This document shows positions 25,909-36,900 of a stretch of 64,000 bases of DNA, piece after piece (position 1 is the stretch's first letter; every line of letters begins with the position of its first letter). A program made the translations under genes and the position numbers. This DNA comes from Monarcha castaneiventris obscurior. Its lineage: Eukaryota > Chordata > Aves > Passeriformes > Monarchidae. The notes under the pieces were generated by a model, which did no database searches, had not been told where the DNA came from, and saw only the letters and a list, made by a program, of their open reading frames with translations. The stretch spans positions 1,426,001-1,490,000 of the forward strand of contig JAMPIT010000848.1 of NCBI GenBank assembly GCA_026261815.1, written 5' to 3'.

Positions 25909-26020
25909 CTCTGGTACGGCACGGCCCGGTCTGGTACAGCCCGGTCTGGTACGGCCCAGTCTGGCACGGCCCGGTCTGGTACGGCCCGGCCTGGCACGAC
26001 CCGGTACCGCTCAGCCCAGT
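25909..26020. repeat. 15-bp minisatellite, about seven copies
   Basis: Tandem units of the form GGTCTGGTACGGCCC with a few substitutions per copy, decaying at the right end. It lies about 0.8-0.9 kb upstream of the VSTM2L start codon. Confidence 0.85.
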
Positions 26021-27268
26021 GTGATCCGGTTCACCTCAGCACGGGCCCAGCGTCTGCAGATGCAGCGCCGGAGGGGCAGTGCCCGCCGGCTGCGGTGCCC
26101 GGAGCTCCGGCTTCACCGACGAGGGCCAAAGCCCGTCGGGGGGCAGGTTTGAGGGGTTTTAGAAACGTTACGGGAAGAGAAGGGACGCGTATCCTGACAC
26201 GGATCCCGATCGCTGTCCCAGACTGTGCAAGATTTGTCTCAAAAAGAAAAACCTGGAGCCGGGGTGGGTTGCAAGCTCACATGCACCCTCAGAGCCCGGC
26301 TGGAGTGTGGCTGGTGGCACCAGAGAGAGCTGGAATGGCCACCCAGCTCCTGCCACGAGCAGGATTCCATGGAACGGGTAAGATCCCGATGTCCCTTTGG
26401 GTGCACAAATCCTAAGGCCAAACCCACTGACAGCACCAACAATTCCAGAGCTGCACCTCAGAGCGGGTCACAGCACCAGCACCTGTGCAATTCCTCTTCC
26501 TCCCACCTCTTCTGAAAAGCCTAAAATTCACCAAGGGGCCTGGGGGGGCCAAATTCCTGTCCTGAACACTGGCCTCAGCACCACGGGAGGCACAGAGCAG
26601 ACGTCACTCACACGAGAGTATCTGTATGCAACAGAGCAATCAAAAGGATATTATTTGCTCTCTAGATAAACAGAAAAAATCAGATTATTTCAGGTGTTTT
26701 CTGCCATGAGATGACAGATGTTGGCTACAAAGAGATTTTTTAAATTGGATTTGAAAATACTGACTGTATTTCCTCACCCTTCCCTTGGCAGGACTCCAGA
26801 AGAAGGAGTGGGGGTATTCTTCCCATTCCCCTCCAGCAAGGCAGGTCCCTGGCCAGGAGCTGTGCTGCCTCGTACCTGCGTTACTAATCAATAATTTAAA
26901 AAAAAAAGTTGTACCTGCTGCAGCATTTGCTGCATGTCAGAATAAAGCCTGGCTCAGAGCAGAGCATTGATCTCTGCCCAAGTTCATTACTCCCTCCAGA
27001 GTTAAAAGCTGAGGGAAGGAGGGAGCAGCGGTGACAGACAAATGGGTGTCACGGCCATGCCTGGCTGCATTCAGAAGTTCCCGTGGCTGGTTGGAATCGG
27101 AGGGTCCCACCCTGGGATGGCAACAGCAGCAGTGGCAAAGAGTCCTGAGGTAAAGCTTCTGGGAGCTGCTGAGCAAACACAGCTGTGGCAGGGAGCAGCT
27201 CTGGGCTGGATCCTGACAAAGCAAAAGCATCAGATCTCCCAGAGGCACGTGTGGAAGCAAAACCCACC

Positions 27269-27377
27269 CACTGAAACGGGGAGATTCATGTACCAAAGGA
27301 TGGGGTTCATGACCCCCCAAAATAGGGGGGTTTTGCACTGAAAGACAGAATTCATGTACTGAAAGATGGGGTTCATG
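27269..27377. repeat. Four degenerate copies of a 21-22-bp repeat
   Basis: Units at 27269-27290, 27291-27311, 27336-27356 and 27357-27377 share the form CACTGAAAGATGGGGTTCATG. A 24-base C/G-rich palindrome-like spacer splits the two pairs. Confidence 0.75.
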
Positions 27378-29915
27378 CACAGGGTCAAGGGCAACAGGAG
27401 AAGCAGCAAAGGCCAAGCACTCATGTGCCCCACATTTTGGGTGATTGGCCCAGTCTCGTGGCTGCTGTCTGGCCCAGGGTCCATCCTCTGCCATTGGCCA
27501 GCAAGGAAATAAAAACAAACCCACTCTGAGGTGGCAGCTACAGACTGTGCACCCCCAGACTTGGCACCCCACTTTGAGAGGCACCCACCACAGGTGTAGC
27601 CAGAGCAGGAGCTGGAGATGTGACCCAGTGGGAGCTGCACATGCCAGGCATGGGCAGGGATTCCCGGCTCCAGCCCAGCTCCTGCATAGACATGAGGGTA
27701 GTACAGCCCTCACTGGGGGCTGAGGCCGTGCAGCTGCACCTCGAGGGCTGAAACCTGCCTGTGCACCATCAGAGATATTTAAATCATGCCAGGAGGAAGC
27801 AAAGAACATAAATTCCTCCTGGAGCCGGGAACACCTCCAGAGGCAGAGCCTGAATTAAGTCCCATTTCCAGCAGATTTTCTGCCATCAGAGGGGATGAAA
27901 AACGGGTACTGGGGCCGAGCAGGGCCCAGAAGAGAGGGAAGTGCCAGCACCCACATCTTAAGCATGCTGGGAAGGTTTGGTTCTCCTCCTCAATTTTAAT
28001 CCTTCAGTGAAGAGGCCTCGGGCAGGTGCTGCCTGCGGGTGCAGCCATGCGGCCCCAAAGAACCCCCGTGTGTCTGGCAGGGATACGGGGGCGGCCACTC
28101 GCACACAGAGGCGGCAGCAGAGCCAGCGGCTCCCGGAGCAGAGCCAGCACCCTCTGTGTAATGAGGTCCCTTATCTGCTCACTCGTTATTGCTCTGAACA
28201 GCCGGCGCCTCCCTCACAGGCCTTCTCTTTCAGCAGAACAGGCCCAGGGATGAAACACTCCTTATCGCTGTCAGTGCCAGGTTCCTGCCTACTGCTCAGT
28301 TCTGCTCAGGGGGGCACTCACCAGATGGAGGAATCCAGCGGGCACTTCCAGGCAGTGAAACCACAAAGATCCCAGTGGCACCGCATCTGCCGTGATCACG
28401 CCTTGTGCGCCCACAAGGTTTGCATGTGAATTCCCTGGGACACTTGTCCATCGGGCAAAGGCAACCTGCAACGCTGGAGGGTGCAGTGGAGGGGATGGGA
28501 GTCAGCCAGATCAGCAGCACCTCATGAGGCATCAGCCTCAGGGGGACCCCAGACCCTGAGGGGCACAGAGAACATCCCCAGGGACACAGCTCCAACCTGG
28601 AGTTGCCCGAGGACACCCAGAATGAAAGCAAGAGCATTGGTCCTTCCTGCTGGCTCCCGTGTGCTGCTCATGCTCATTCCAATGCCAATACCCCATGCTC
28701 CCTTTTGACAGCAAAAGCTGCCCAGCAACTGGAAGAAAAAAAAGCTGAAACCCCAAACCCCAGAGCTGCTGAAGCACTGGTGTCTGCCTCATGCATTTTG
28801 AAATTCACCTCTTTAAGGGTTCATGCGGGGGCACCCCGAGGCTCAGCACTGAGCTCTCCTGAGGTCCACGAGGCAACGCTCGAATCTGTGTCTGCCTGGG
28901 AGAGTGAATTGGGTTGTTCATTTCTCTGACGGCCAGAATAAACACCCTCCACATTGATACTGAGCTCATTTCTGATACTTGTTTAGAGACTTGACAATTC
29001 CTGTATAAAAGGATTTCCTTCCACAGCTGAAGTTTGACATTCCTGCATTATTAGATTATTTGCAAAGGTCTGCGTGCGCTGCAGGAAAACAATGCTCCCG
29101 CCAGGCAACATTAGAGCCTGCTCCTCCACAAATCATCCCGGGCGCAGCCAGCCATGGAGGCAGCACCTGTCAGGATCCCCCGGCGCAGGGGGCAGCCGGG
29201 GAGGTGGCGAGTGGGAGCTCAGGTGAGCAAACACAACCCACCCACCCACACCACGGCAGCCCCAACAGCACTGAAAATAATAGACCGAGCAGGAGAGGGG
29301 TTTTAGGTAAAGGGAGCCCTGCTCCAGACACCAGCACCACCATGGGCGCCTCATGTCACTGCCAACACAGCCCTTCCCAGTGGCACAACCTGGCTGGGAG
29401 AGCAGTGGGAGCATTTCTGGGCAGGGACACGTGGTGTCTTTGCCCCCCTGCCTGGTTTGGAATGGTCACAGCCCTGTGTCCCTGGCCCCCCACCCTGGGA
29501 AGCCCTGGGAGTCCCAGCACAATGTGGGAAAGGCAGCAGCAACTCCCCCCCAGCACGTGGGGGCTTTGGGACTCAAAGGTCTCTGCCCAGAGTAGCCCTC
29601 GCACAGGGAAGTCTCCAAAGCATAAAATTCAGAAGAAAATTACTTGAAAAGAATTATTTCTTCAGAGGACTCAAGCCTGTTTCCAGGCCATTAACTCCTT
29701 CCTCTGCAGAACCCACTGCCAGGTTCCCGATGGAGAGGAGCAACATCACAGGTGTCCGTCACTGTGGAACAGTTCCTTCTTTTCAAACCATTAAGCACCA
29801 AAAAAATTAAATGTAAAAAAACAAACAAACAATAAATACCACAAACCAACCAGCCCTTCCCCCTCCAAATAATTTCCTGCCCCAGGAGAAAAGCTTTCCC
29901 TGAGAGCAAGGCCTT

Positions 29916-29945
29916 AAAAGAAAAAAAAAAAAAAAAAAAAAAAAA
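29916..29945. repeat. A-rich tract
   Basis: Almost pure run of about 26-28 adenines. The nearest AATAAA is about 90 bp upstream, too far to call a retroposed tail. Confidence 0.7.
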
Positions 29946-32900
29946 TCAATAGTGTAAGTGACTTATTTTGCAGCTGATGGTTTGTTCCCAGTGCTGACAG
30001 CCTCTCGCTGTATTTAGCACAGCCTCAGTCCCTCCACTGGGATATCAGGAGATGTTTCTCAGCCATGATTTACACTCATTTCTCCCCGTTTAGGGAGGCT
30101 CAGCCGGGAGCGGAGCTGAAGATGGATTTGGATACACAGTGAGGACGGTCGGTGCCTGTCTCCTGTGGCCAGGGGGAAGTGCCATCAGCTCCTGCCACTC
30201 CCAGCAGGAGGAAAGCAGTGCTCCCACCCTCCCTGATAGTGCCAGCACTGTCACCCCCTGCACGGATGGTATCAACACCCCTCTCCCTCCCCTTTCCCAC
30301 ACCTGCTTCCCCAGGACTCGCCCCAGGATTCCCCCAGCCCCACCAAACCCAGCCTGGCCTCAGCCCGACCAAACCCCCTGGGGCAAGCGCCTCCATGGAG
30401 CAGAGGAATCTGATGACCCCACAGACTGAGAACAGCATCTGCCTCATCCCTTGCTGCTCTCCTGCTTTTAAACCCTGCTCTGGTGCTCAGCAGCCTCGTG
30501 CAGCTGGTACCAACCCTGGATCAGTGCCCTGGCAAAGTCCAGATGCCTCGGTGACAGGCTCATCCCTGCCTGCAGCAGCCACTGCCCACAGCTCATCTCA
30601 GCCTGGGGCAGCCTTGGGCATCCCCGGGGGTCAGAGCTCCCACCACTGAACCCCAGGATCCTGCTTCAGAGGGAAGCGCGAAGCACCGCAGGTGCTCTGC
30701 TGAAAAACACCCTCCCAGCTCCTTTCTCCTGGAGGGCAAGTTCCCTGCTTCCCATCACCAGAGTGCCTAATCCATCATGTTCCCTCTAATTACCTTCTCA
30801 TTTACCTCTTTAGTCAAATCTGTTTACAATCAGAGACAAGAAAACACGGCCCAGGGAGGGGTGCAATGGAGAGGGGTCTCTATCCCTGCACGTTCCACTG
30901 CCCTGGGCAGAGCCTGTCCCGGTACCCCGAGAGCAGAGCAGGCATAGGAGTGTGGCTCAACACTCTGAGGGCTCACAGAGGAGCCAAGGCCACCAGGTTC
31001 CTGTCACCCAGTCCCTGCCATCACTCCCAGCAGCCCAGAGTCCCACAGGTGCTGCCTGTGGGCTCTGCCACTCCCACACCCTCTCCCAAAACCCACATTT
31101 AGCTCAAAAGCCAACAGTGATGCTGCTGTTCCAGGGCCACAGAACCAGCAAGGTTAAACCAGGACACAATTTCCCCTGTCTGCAGCCTATGGATGCTCAA
31201 GGAAATCTGTTATTAGCTTCACCTTTTAATCCTCCCCCAATTACAATAACGTCATTCTCCACAACTGCCAGGACTCGGGGTGCCCATCCTCACACCTCCA
31301 AGGCTTTTCTGCACTGCTCAGTATGACAGTACAGAGCTGGCCAGGAGCATCACATTAAGCTGAATAATTACCTTAATTAATAACAGTGGGCCCAGGTGGT
31401 CCCCCAGCCCATCCCAAGGACCAAGGCAGAGGATCCAGTGTTTCCCAGCAGTGGGGCATGAGGCTGGGGTTTGGGTGCATAGCAGGGCCTGGTGTGATCA
31501 TGAGGATCACAATTGCCTGGGCTCCTTTGGAGCAGTGGGGCTCCTCCCTCTGAAAGAGCTCGGAAATTAGAAGAGAATAATTTGTCATCCACCTTGTAAA
31601 AGCCTGACTTGCAGGAACCATCTCTGCGCAAATTCCTCAGCAACATCTGGAGCACCCTCATCCGTCACAGGGACAGTGGCTGGGCTGGGTGAGATGGGCA
31701 CACTGCCATTCCCTAATCCCACAAATTCCTCCTTCAGCTGGGGAAGACAAAAATACTCACAGCAAGCTGATCCTGCTCCTCAGGTGCAGCACCACGGCCC
31801 TGAGAACTGTGAGGGACAGTGCAGGGGTGGCACCACATCCCTGGCCCTGCAGAGGGAACACCGCCTCACAGGATGTTACTGAGGCTCAGGCCCCACCACC
31901 AGCTGTGCCTGTTCTTTCTCCTGATCCAGGACAGCAGACTGCTGGCAGCTGGAGCAGTGCCAGGACCTTTCCCTGCTCCCCAAGGAGTCCAGGGAACGCA
32001 CACACATCACCACACTTTTGGCTCCTCCAGCCCCTGTCCCTTGCTGCGAGTGCTTCCAATGGAGTTCCCTGGCACAACCCACTGTGGCAGTGACCGACAT
32101 TCCACTCCCAGAAGGTCCTGCAGGAGGCTCTCCCCATCCGAGAGGAGCCAACTTGGAGCAGGGATCATACACTGCACACCCACACCAGCTCACCAGCTGT
32201 GCATGGAAACGATCACATGTACACACACACTTGTGGCAGACACAGTGAAACCCGGTTTAAAATGTACACTCAGATTTAGAAACTCACCTTGCCCTTAGGC
32301 AGTTTATTGCAGTTTTCTCAAGAACTTCCCTGCCCTTTTCTCCCCCAGACACATGGCCCCACTTCTCAGCTGAAGCTGTTCCACATTCGCTAAGTCCCCT
32401 TTCTGCTCTGTCTCAAACCCTCTGTCTCACATCCCTCCCTTTCTCCTCAGCTCCTCCAACACAAGTGCAGTGAGGGAACAGCCAGTCTCCTTCCAGGGGA
32501 AACCACAGACCAGCTCTGACCACAAATCCACTGGTGTGGGAAGGGAATAATTCCCAGACTCAAGTGAAAACCTAACCACACCTGAAAGCTAAAGGAAAAA
32601 ACACCTTTAAGGAAACAGGTTGAAAACAGAATAAAGAAATGAGGAATTTAACAAGTTCTGCACAAAAAAATGTATTTTTGCAGCTTTTTGTGGCTGCTGA
32701 AGCCATGACTTCCATGCTGATCCCCTGAACGCCAGTGTTCAATAGCGCCAGGCCAGCAGTGCCTGTGCACTCAGGATTGAAGGAAGCCTTTAAGCTTCCC
32801 TGACAATGCATTTTTCTTGGAGACAAAAAATGAATGCTGCCAGCATGCAAATCTCTCTAAATTAGTCACGGCCCAGCTTGCGGGAGCCACGATGGTTTGT

Positions 32901-33732
32901 GATGACAGTCATTAACTTTAGCAGCAGAAAAGAGGATGCAGGAAAATATCCTCTCCTACTTCCTATCCCAGCTGGGAGTCCTGGCTCAGGGAAGCGCCGG
33001 AGTCTGGCACAACGACACCCAAAACAACACTGTGGTGCAGAGGGTGATGAGAATGAGCTGTGGCCCATTCCCCCGAGGTAGGCAGGGCTCTCCCTCTGCT
33101 CTGGGGACTCACTGCTGCTCCAAGAGACAAGCTCCCTGGCTAGGAATCACAACACTGGTTTTCTACTGAACAACCACAGCCAAGACCCAAAGCTGACCAT
33201 GAAAGGAAGGCGATGGAATTTGGGCATGTCACTGCTTACCTCTCCTCACTCTTAGTTCCGGGTAAACCCCCAACGGACTCATTCCCTCTTTTCCCTCTTC
33301 AGGACGGAACAGGACAAGCCTGTGCCAGAACCTGCTTTCAATTCCCACTCACCTTTGGGAAGATTTACCAGGAATAGCTGATGTGGCCGATTCCTGGATC
33401 TCTTTTGTCACTGAAGAAGGGATGAACTGGACACACATCACCACCTCAGCATCCCTGGTTCCCGTCAGAGCAAGGGTTGTACATTTTCATTAATGGATCA
33501 GGCTGGAATAACCTGCAAACAGTCTCTCGAGCCATCCAGGCTTCCTCTCTGCTCTCCCTGCCACGCATACATTTGTATTGTTTCACACTGACCCTTGGCA
33601 GCTTGATTTAGGGAGAAAAAGGAAAAAAAGAGAGGAACTTCATGCTGGCTTTGTGCTGGGTATGCAGCTGCAGCCCCACTCCCAGAACACTGCTCAAATA
33701 ACAAACCAGGAACTAAAAAAACCCAAACTATC

Positions 33733-33738
33733 TTTAAT
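33733..33738 (-). promoter_or_regulatory. CTNNBL1: Poly(A) signal ATTAAA of CTNNBL1
   Basis: TTTAAT on the + strand, so ATTAAA on the gene strand, about 140 bp after the stop codon. It is followed on that strand by a GTTTGGGTTTTTTTAG GT/T-rich element. No canonical AATAAA occurs closer. This gives a short 3' UTR of about 160 nt. Confidence 0.6.
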
Positions 33739-33874
33739 ATCTCCCAAATCCCATTTAGAAGCAGTTTCATAGAAACATCACTTTCATCGTGCAATAGAGG
33801 CTGGAGGAGGGGCAGAAGGAGGGAGAACTGGCGCCACATCCTTGTGGGCAGACACAGAGGTGTCTCCCAGCTCC

Positions 33875-33963
33875 TCAGAAATTCTCCAGCAGATCCAGGA
33901 TCCGCTTCTGCTCGCTCTCCCGAAACTCCTGGTTCTTCCCGTCCCCGATGTTCTCCGCGTACT
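33875..33963 (-). CDS. CTNNBL1: CTNNBL1 terminal exon
   Basis: Acceptor CCTGCAG at 33964-33966. Two bases complete a Glu codon, then YAENIGDGKNQEFRESEQ and KRILDLLENF to TGA at 33875-33877. Confidence 0.97.
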
Positions 33964-36900
33964 CTGCAGGGAGAGAGCAGAGGGACATAGGCTTTGAGTG
34001 CAACAGGAACAAACCAAGGGTAATAACTCTTGCAGAAACCACAGCACAATCTACACCCACAGCCATTGCACACAGCCAAACGGGAATTAATGCAAAGAGC
34101 ATTGATGGTTTTCCTGCCCATCCCCAGGGTTAAAGCTTTGCATAACAAACACCTGCTGACACTCATTAAAGCTTTTGTGGCAGATGGAGGCAGAGAACTC
34201 CCTGCTCTGGCCCAAGCAGACACCAGCACCCAGGAGCACCCATTTCCTGGCATGGGAATCATGGCATTATGCCCAAGAAATGCAAACAGTACCATAAATC
34301 ACTGCAAATCACTGGCTTCCTAGGTCCCTTTGGACACTGAGTGTCATCAAGGAAGGTTAGGCTGGGTCTGTGACAACTGTTCATCATTCCCAGCCCCGAG
34401 TTTAACTTGCCTGCTGTCCAAGCATCCTGACTGAGGATTTTTGTCGAGGAGACCCCAATTCCTCCATCTACCAGAGGAAACCACACAGAAGAAAAGCCAC
34501 CAGTTCAGATTTAACTACAAACCAAACTCGTTGTCATCAGGCAGAGGACACCACACCCTGACCATGGTCCTGCCCATCCATGCACACGACCAAACACCAC
34601 AGAACTAAACATTCCCTCTGTAGCTGTCCTTCCTGACATTCATTTGGAGCTGGCAGCTCTCATCCCCTACCAGCTCCCTCCTTCCTGCCACCAGAACCTG
34701 CATTTTCAAAGACGGTTTAAAAAGAAAAAATGAAAAGCAGGTTCCGAGCTGCAGAAGCAAGAAGCTGAACAAATCTGAGGAAATCAGGAGCAGGCTGATG
34801 GTTAAGACAGTGCTTCCCTGCCTCTGCCTGCTTGCATTCTTTTCCTTCTTCCAAACAAACAGAACAGCTTGTATTCAGCACTGAATGGTAAGTTGCTGTA
34901 GAAAGTTTGCTTTAATATTTATACGTTTAGCACTGCTACACGCTCTGAGCTCCATCAAAGCCTTTGTTACAGGAGCTCTGAAAGCAGTGAGGACAGGCAG
35001 AAGTTAGCTGATGTGGGAGTCTTCCCTCCTGTGCACACTCCCTCTCCCTCTCCCTCTCTCTCTCTCCATGTAAAAGCAGTAGAGCTCTTTGCCAGGCCTC
35101 TGGGAAAAATATTTTTAATATTTATAAACTGCTCCAGTACCTGTAACATGAGCAGGTGGTAACGCTGAGGTTTGCTGCAGGTGAACCTGAGCTGCCCACT
35201 GTCCCAGCAAAGGTACCAGCTCAGGGCACCTTCCCTCAATGGAGGAGCTGCTCTCCACAGCTCTTAAAGGAGCAGAAAGCTCCTACAAGGACAGATTCCT
35301 TGCAGCTCCCTGTGCATAGGCTGATGGCTGCGGGGCAGCCCAGCCCTGCTGCACTGTGTGTGTGTTTTGGCTGAGGGCTGCACCGGGGATCCAACCCTCA
35401 GGCAGGAGATGATCCCAGTGCACAGGGATGGGGTCCCCTTCCCAGCCAAAGCTGGCACTTAGCTCAGGCTCCCCGTCCCCTCAGGCAGTCCCAGAGCCTT
35501 CTGTCAGCGGTGTGCTCCGGGAGCTGGTGGAGGAGCTGGCTCTGTCCCCAACAGCCTTTTCCGTGCTCCATCAGTGCCTCTGGAACAGCCCCACTGGGTG
35601 CAAGTGCTGCAGTTTATTGCGGCCCAAGGGAGACGTTTCACACCTGCAGTGGCCTCTCCCAGCCCAGGTCAGGGACAGCCACAGTCTCCAAGCCTGGCAC
35701 AGCCAGCAGCTCTGCCCCCAGCTGTGAGGATGGCCAGACTGTTTGGACTAGGGCTCGAGCAGGGAGCTGCTGAGTGCCACTAATGACACTGCCCTTCCTT
35801 TGTACCAGGAGATCACCCAAACAAAAACGAGACAAAAATTCTTCTTATCTTGTCCAAATGCTCAGCATTTCTCCTTCTACACATCTAGGCTTTGTAAGAC
35901 TAAAGCCCCAGTGACTCCAAGGCAGAATGTTTACTGGGTTATGACAGCTGCTAATGCTCATTTGAAGCATTAGCAGCTTGAAGACACCAGATAAAACCCC
36001 CAGAACCAGGCTTAAAAAAGTAAATCTCTGACCGAGATTTTATGTATTTACTTTTTTATTTAAAATTCCACTCCTTCACTGAGACTGCTAAAAAAAAATC
36101 AAATGTAAGCTGCCCCTGCCAACAGTTAACCAGAGCTTACACACTGCTGTAGCTACACAAAGGGAAAGGGCCCAAGACTGGTTTCTGCTTCATTAGACAA
36201 AATACAATGGTTACAGAACAGTAAAAATCAATCGGGAAATACTAAGGCTTGTAATAGATATTGGAAGCCCCAGAGCTTGCACAGATGGAGGCACCATGAG
36301 CCAGACTAAGCTCCATCCTCAGAGCACACTGACCCTTCCTTTGTGCTCACCTGTGCTAACAGGTTTGGGCTGGAATGTGCAGCAGATATTTCACGTGCCC
36401 AGCTCCCAGTGTGCCTGCTCACCTGGCACCAGGTGTGTCCTGGGGAGGGGCCTCAGCAGGAGCAGCTCTGACAGAGCTCCCGAGGGAGCCAGGACCAATG
36501 GCTAGTCCCTCTGGATCAGTGAAGAACAAGGAGGTTTGCCACTCCAGAGCCAACAAGGAGATTTGCCACTTCAGAGAGGCCTGTGCCTCACTCCGTTCCC
36601 AACGAGAGATGGAGACCAGGCACCTCCCCAAGATACAGACACTGCTGCCATCCCAAACCCAGCCTCCATCCCCAAAACATCTCCCTAGCCAAGGCACACA
36701 CCACGTAGTTGTTTTCTTCCAAAGCATAAACTAACTGTCCTGTTGCAAGAAATGCTTGATCTTCCAGAAAAAGGAAGTGCGGGAGGACTGGTCAGCCTGC
36801 AGAAATGCGTTAATGAGCCTCTCATTATTCCCTGCTCACTCCTCCCCCTTGAAAGCCCTACCATAAGAAAACAGTCTCGCTTCCTTGCTTGCATTGTAAG

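Larger units (their letters stand above)
26131..33714. other. Intergenic interval between VSTM2L and CTNNBL1
   Basis: About 7.6 kb between the VSTM2L promoter and the CTNNBL1 3' end. It contains a four-copy 22-bp repeat (27269-27377) and a long A-tract (29921-29945). Open frames of up to 290 codons (26937-27809 -) have biased composition, no family similarity that I recognise, and no splice support. I see no RNA gene. Confidence 0.6.

Noticed and set aside
26937..27809. 290-codon - strand open frame
   Set aside because: Includes the 22-bp repeat and has Cys/Leu/Pro-biased composition, no splice signals or family similarity; probably chance.
29916..29945. A-tract as a retroposed poly(A) tail
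   Set aside because: The nearest AATAAA is about 90 bp away and I found no flanking direct repeat.
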